Of a stretch of DNA of 7,246 bases, positions 6,470 to 7,246 are shown in pieces (positions within the stretch are counted from its first letter, which is position 1; every line of letters begins with the position of its first letter). The translations under genes were made by a program, and so were the position numbers. The notes under the pieces were generated by a model. That model saw only the letters and a list, made by a program, of their open reading frames with translations, ran no database searches and was not told where the DNA came from. The stretch spans positions 1 through 7,246 of the forward strand of contig CAJWIC010000065.1 of NCBI GenBank assembly GCA_913040905.1. Reading direction: 5' to 3'. The stretch comes from an uncultured Synechococcus sp. (lineage in GTDB: Bacteria; Cyanobacteriota; Cyanobacteriia; PCC-6307; Cyanobiaceae).

Positions 6470-6711
6470 ATTGATGCTCTTCGAGCATCAATAATTCTGG
6501 CTAATTCCAAGATATAGCCTGCTGTACACCAGCGGCCATGGCTTCTGTTGCGATTTTCAGGATCGGAGCGAATCTCAGCGGTTTCAGCCATCAGTAGGTC
6601 AAGTTCGGCTTGCTCGAGCTCATAAAGCTCCTGAAGCTCTACTTCCCTGCCCAGGAGGTGGCTGCGGAACCACTTGCGGATCTGCTCTTGTTCTGGGATT
6701 TCATTAGGCAT
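6466..6711 (-). CDS. Hypothetical protein, 81 aa, helical and charged
   Basis: I do not recognise this protein. Residues about 5-45 are strongly charged and helix-prone, with the Glu/Leu-rich run LGREVELQELYELEQAELDL (20-39) that could form a coiled coil or helical hairpin. A loop with DPENRNRSHGRWCTAG follows (50-65), then a short helix (YILELARIIDARRA, 66-79). No signal peptide, membrane segment or catalytic motif is seen. The start at ATG 6711-6709 is the first in frame; the sequence before it lacks a Shine-Dalgarno element. The gene converges on the adaptor-like gene and overlaps it by 4 bp. Its final codons form a perfect hairpin (see 6470-6492). It could be a genuine small gene or a chance open frame, but its acidic helix pattern favours a real protein. 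Confidence 0.6.
   Translation of the reverse strand: MPNEIPEQEQIRKWFRSHLLGREVELQELYELEQAELDLLMAETAEIRSDPENRNRSHGRWCTAGYILELARIIDARRASI
6470..6492. terminator. Perfect 10-bp inverted repeat after the convergent stop codons; possible terminator
   Basis: ATTGATGCTC (6470-6479) and GAGCATCAAT (6483-6492) pair perfectly around a 3-nt loop, TTC. The hairpin begins one base after the stop of the plus-strand gene and lies wholly in the last codons (IIDARRASI) of the minus-strand gene. No long T-run follows on either strand, only short AT-rich ends (AATTCT on plus, TTAAG on minus), so a classical intrinsic terminator is not proven. Its position between converging genes fits a shared transcription stop or an mRNA 3'-end stabiliser. 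Confidence 0.45.
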
Positions 6712-6877
6712 AAATAAGCTGACAAGGTGTTGCGTTTGGCAATCCTACAAATGTCCCTAATCGCTTTGATGTATAGATACGGTAATATTCTTCGACCAAT
6801 TATTTTAAGAAGTTGCGATGACAGTCTTCTGAGAATAAGCTTAAAGATATCTGGGTTTTTGCCCGCTCATCGGCTTC

Positions 6878-6883
6878 GGAGGA
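6878..6883 (+). promoter_or_regulatory. Strong Shine-Dalgarno sequence of the large surface-protein gene
   Basis: GGAGGA lies 7 nt before the ATG at 6891. It is a near-complete anti-Shine-Dalgarno match and the best in the window, where most genes have weak or no such site. It fixes the start of the downstream gene. The 179-bp gap before it (6712-6890) is AT-rich and probably holds the promoters of this gene and of the opposite 81-aa gene; TATAGA (6772-6777) and TAATAT (6783-6788) could be -10 elements, but no -35 partner at proper spacing was found. Confidence 0.7.
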
Positions 6884-6890
6884 TAGTGCA

Positions 6891-7246
6891 ATGAGTACTT
6901 TGGCCTATGGTGATGACTTTGATCCCGCCATTGATTCCAGCTTCTGGCAAGCAATTTCTGGTGGCACAGCAAGCACTTCCTTCAACGGTTCAGATGGCAA
7001 TGCCCTTGACTTCAGGGGAGATGGTTTCCGGGGGGCTATCTCAAAATCTTTTGATCTGTCGGCCGGAGGATCAATCTCCTTCGATCTGATCATTGGCAAC
7101 ACCAGCAATGGCGGTGAGAATGTTGATAATGGAGAAGAAGTTGTTCTCGAATACACGACAAACGGAGGAGTTAATTACTACAGAATTAATACATACTATA
7201 AGGTTGATTATCCTTCGTTCACCACGGTCACCGAGGCGATTCCCTC
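6891..7246 (+). CDS. Start of a probable large surface protein with reelin-like repeat (3' end outside window)
   Basis: The 118 visible residues begin at ATG 6891 and stay open to the right edge. They match the reelin-like beta-sandwich module of very large cyanobacterial cell-surface or secreted proteins. Visible elements in order are DDFDPAIDSSFWQAISGGTA (8-27), the FNGSDGNALDFRGDGFR block (31-47), the strand AISKSFDLSAGGSISFDLIIGN (49-70), GGENVDNGEEVVLEYTTNGG (74-93) and YPSFTTVTEAIP (107-118), where the family normally continues into a FRWRQ strand. The Gly/Ser/Asp/Asn-rich, cysteine-free composition fits a calcium-dependent exported protein. There is no N-terminal signal peptide, so export by a type I system using a C-terminal signal is likely (inference). 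Total size, further repeats and any calcium-binding or adhesin domains lie outside the window. The gap upstream and strong ribosome binding site suggest its own transcript. Confidence 0.85.
   Translation, partial: MSTLAYGDDFDPAIDSSFWQAISGGTASTSFNGSDGNALDFRGDGFRGAISKSFDLSAGGSISFDLIIGNTSNGGENVDNGEEVVLEYTTNGGVNYYRINTYYKVDYPSFTTVTEAIP

Noticed and set aside
5487..7246. Transposon or insertion sequence explaining the pstS decay
   Set aside because: No transposase-like frame, terminal inverted repeats or target-site duplications were seen within the window.

Overview
The window looks like chromosomal DNA from a marine picocyanobacterium, most likely Synechococcus (subcluster 5.1 type). This is inferred from the L19 with a long acidic N-terminal extension, the small PepSY-type membrane protein, the phosphotransacetylase-like DRTGG protein next to a DprA-like protein, the degraded PstS of the marine Synechococcus type, and the start of a probable giant reelin-like surface protein. 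No rRNA or tRNA gene, CRISPR array or complete insertion sequence was seen.

Positions 1-4931 are compact core genome. The minus strand carries rplS (running off the left edge) and, 28 bp upstream of it, a two-helix PepSY-type membrane protein. Divergent from these is map (methionine aminopeptidase I), which overlaps tail-to-tail by 20 bp with a minus-strand short-chain dehydrogenase. Divergent again is a plus-strand run of three genes: an unrecognised conserved-looking protein, a P-loop/DRTGG protein and a DprA-like Rossmann protein. A MAPEG-family membrane protein faces them on the minus strand. Gaps between genes are mostly under 60 bp.

After yajQ (4989-5486) the character changes. Positions 5487-7246 hold a 5'-truncated, frameshifted remnant of a phosphate-binding protein gene (pstS), three small genes of unknown role, and the first 118 codons of a Ser/Gly/Asp-rich protein running off the right edge. 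One small protein ends in a motif resembling the PBCV-specific basic adaptor domain. The last gene has the strongest Shine-Dalgarno sequence in the window and matches the reelin-like beta-sandwich repeat found in very large cyanobacterial surface proteins. This part looks like the edge of an accessory region attached to a core backbone.

The core genes are housekeeping functions: ribosome assembly, N-terminal methionine removal and a nucleotide-binding YajQ. The DRTGG and DprA-like genes form a tight apparent operon whose joint role cannot be read from the sequence.
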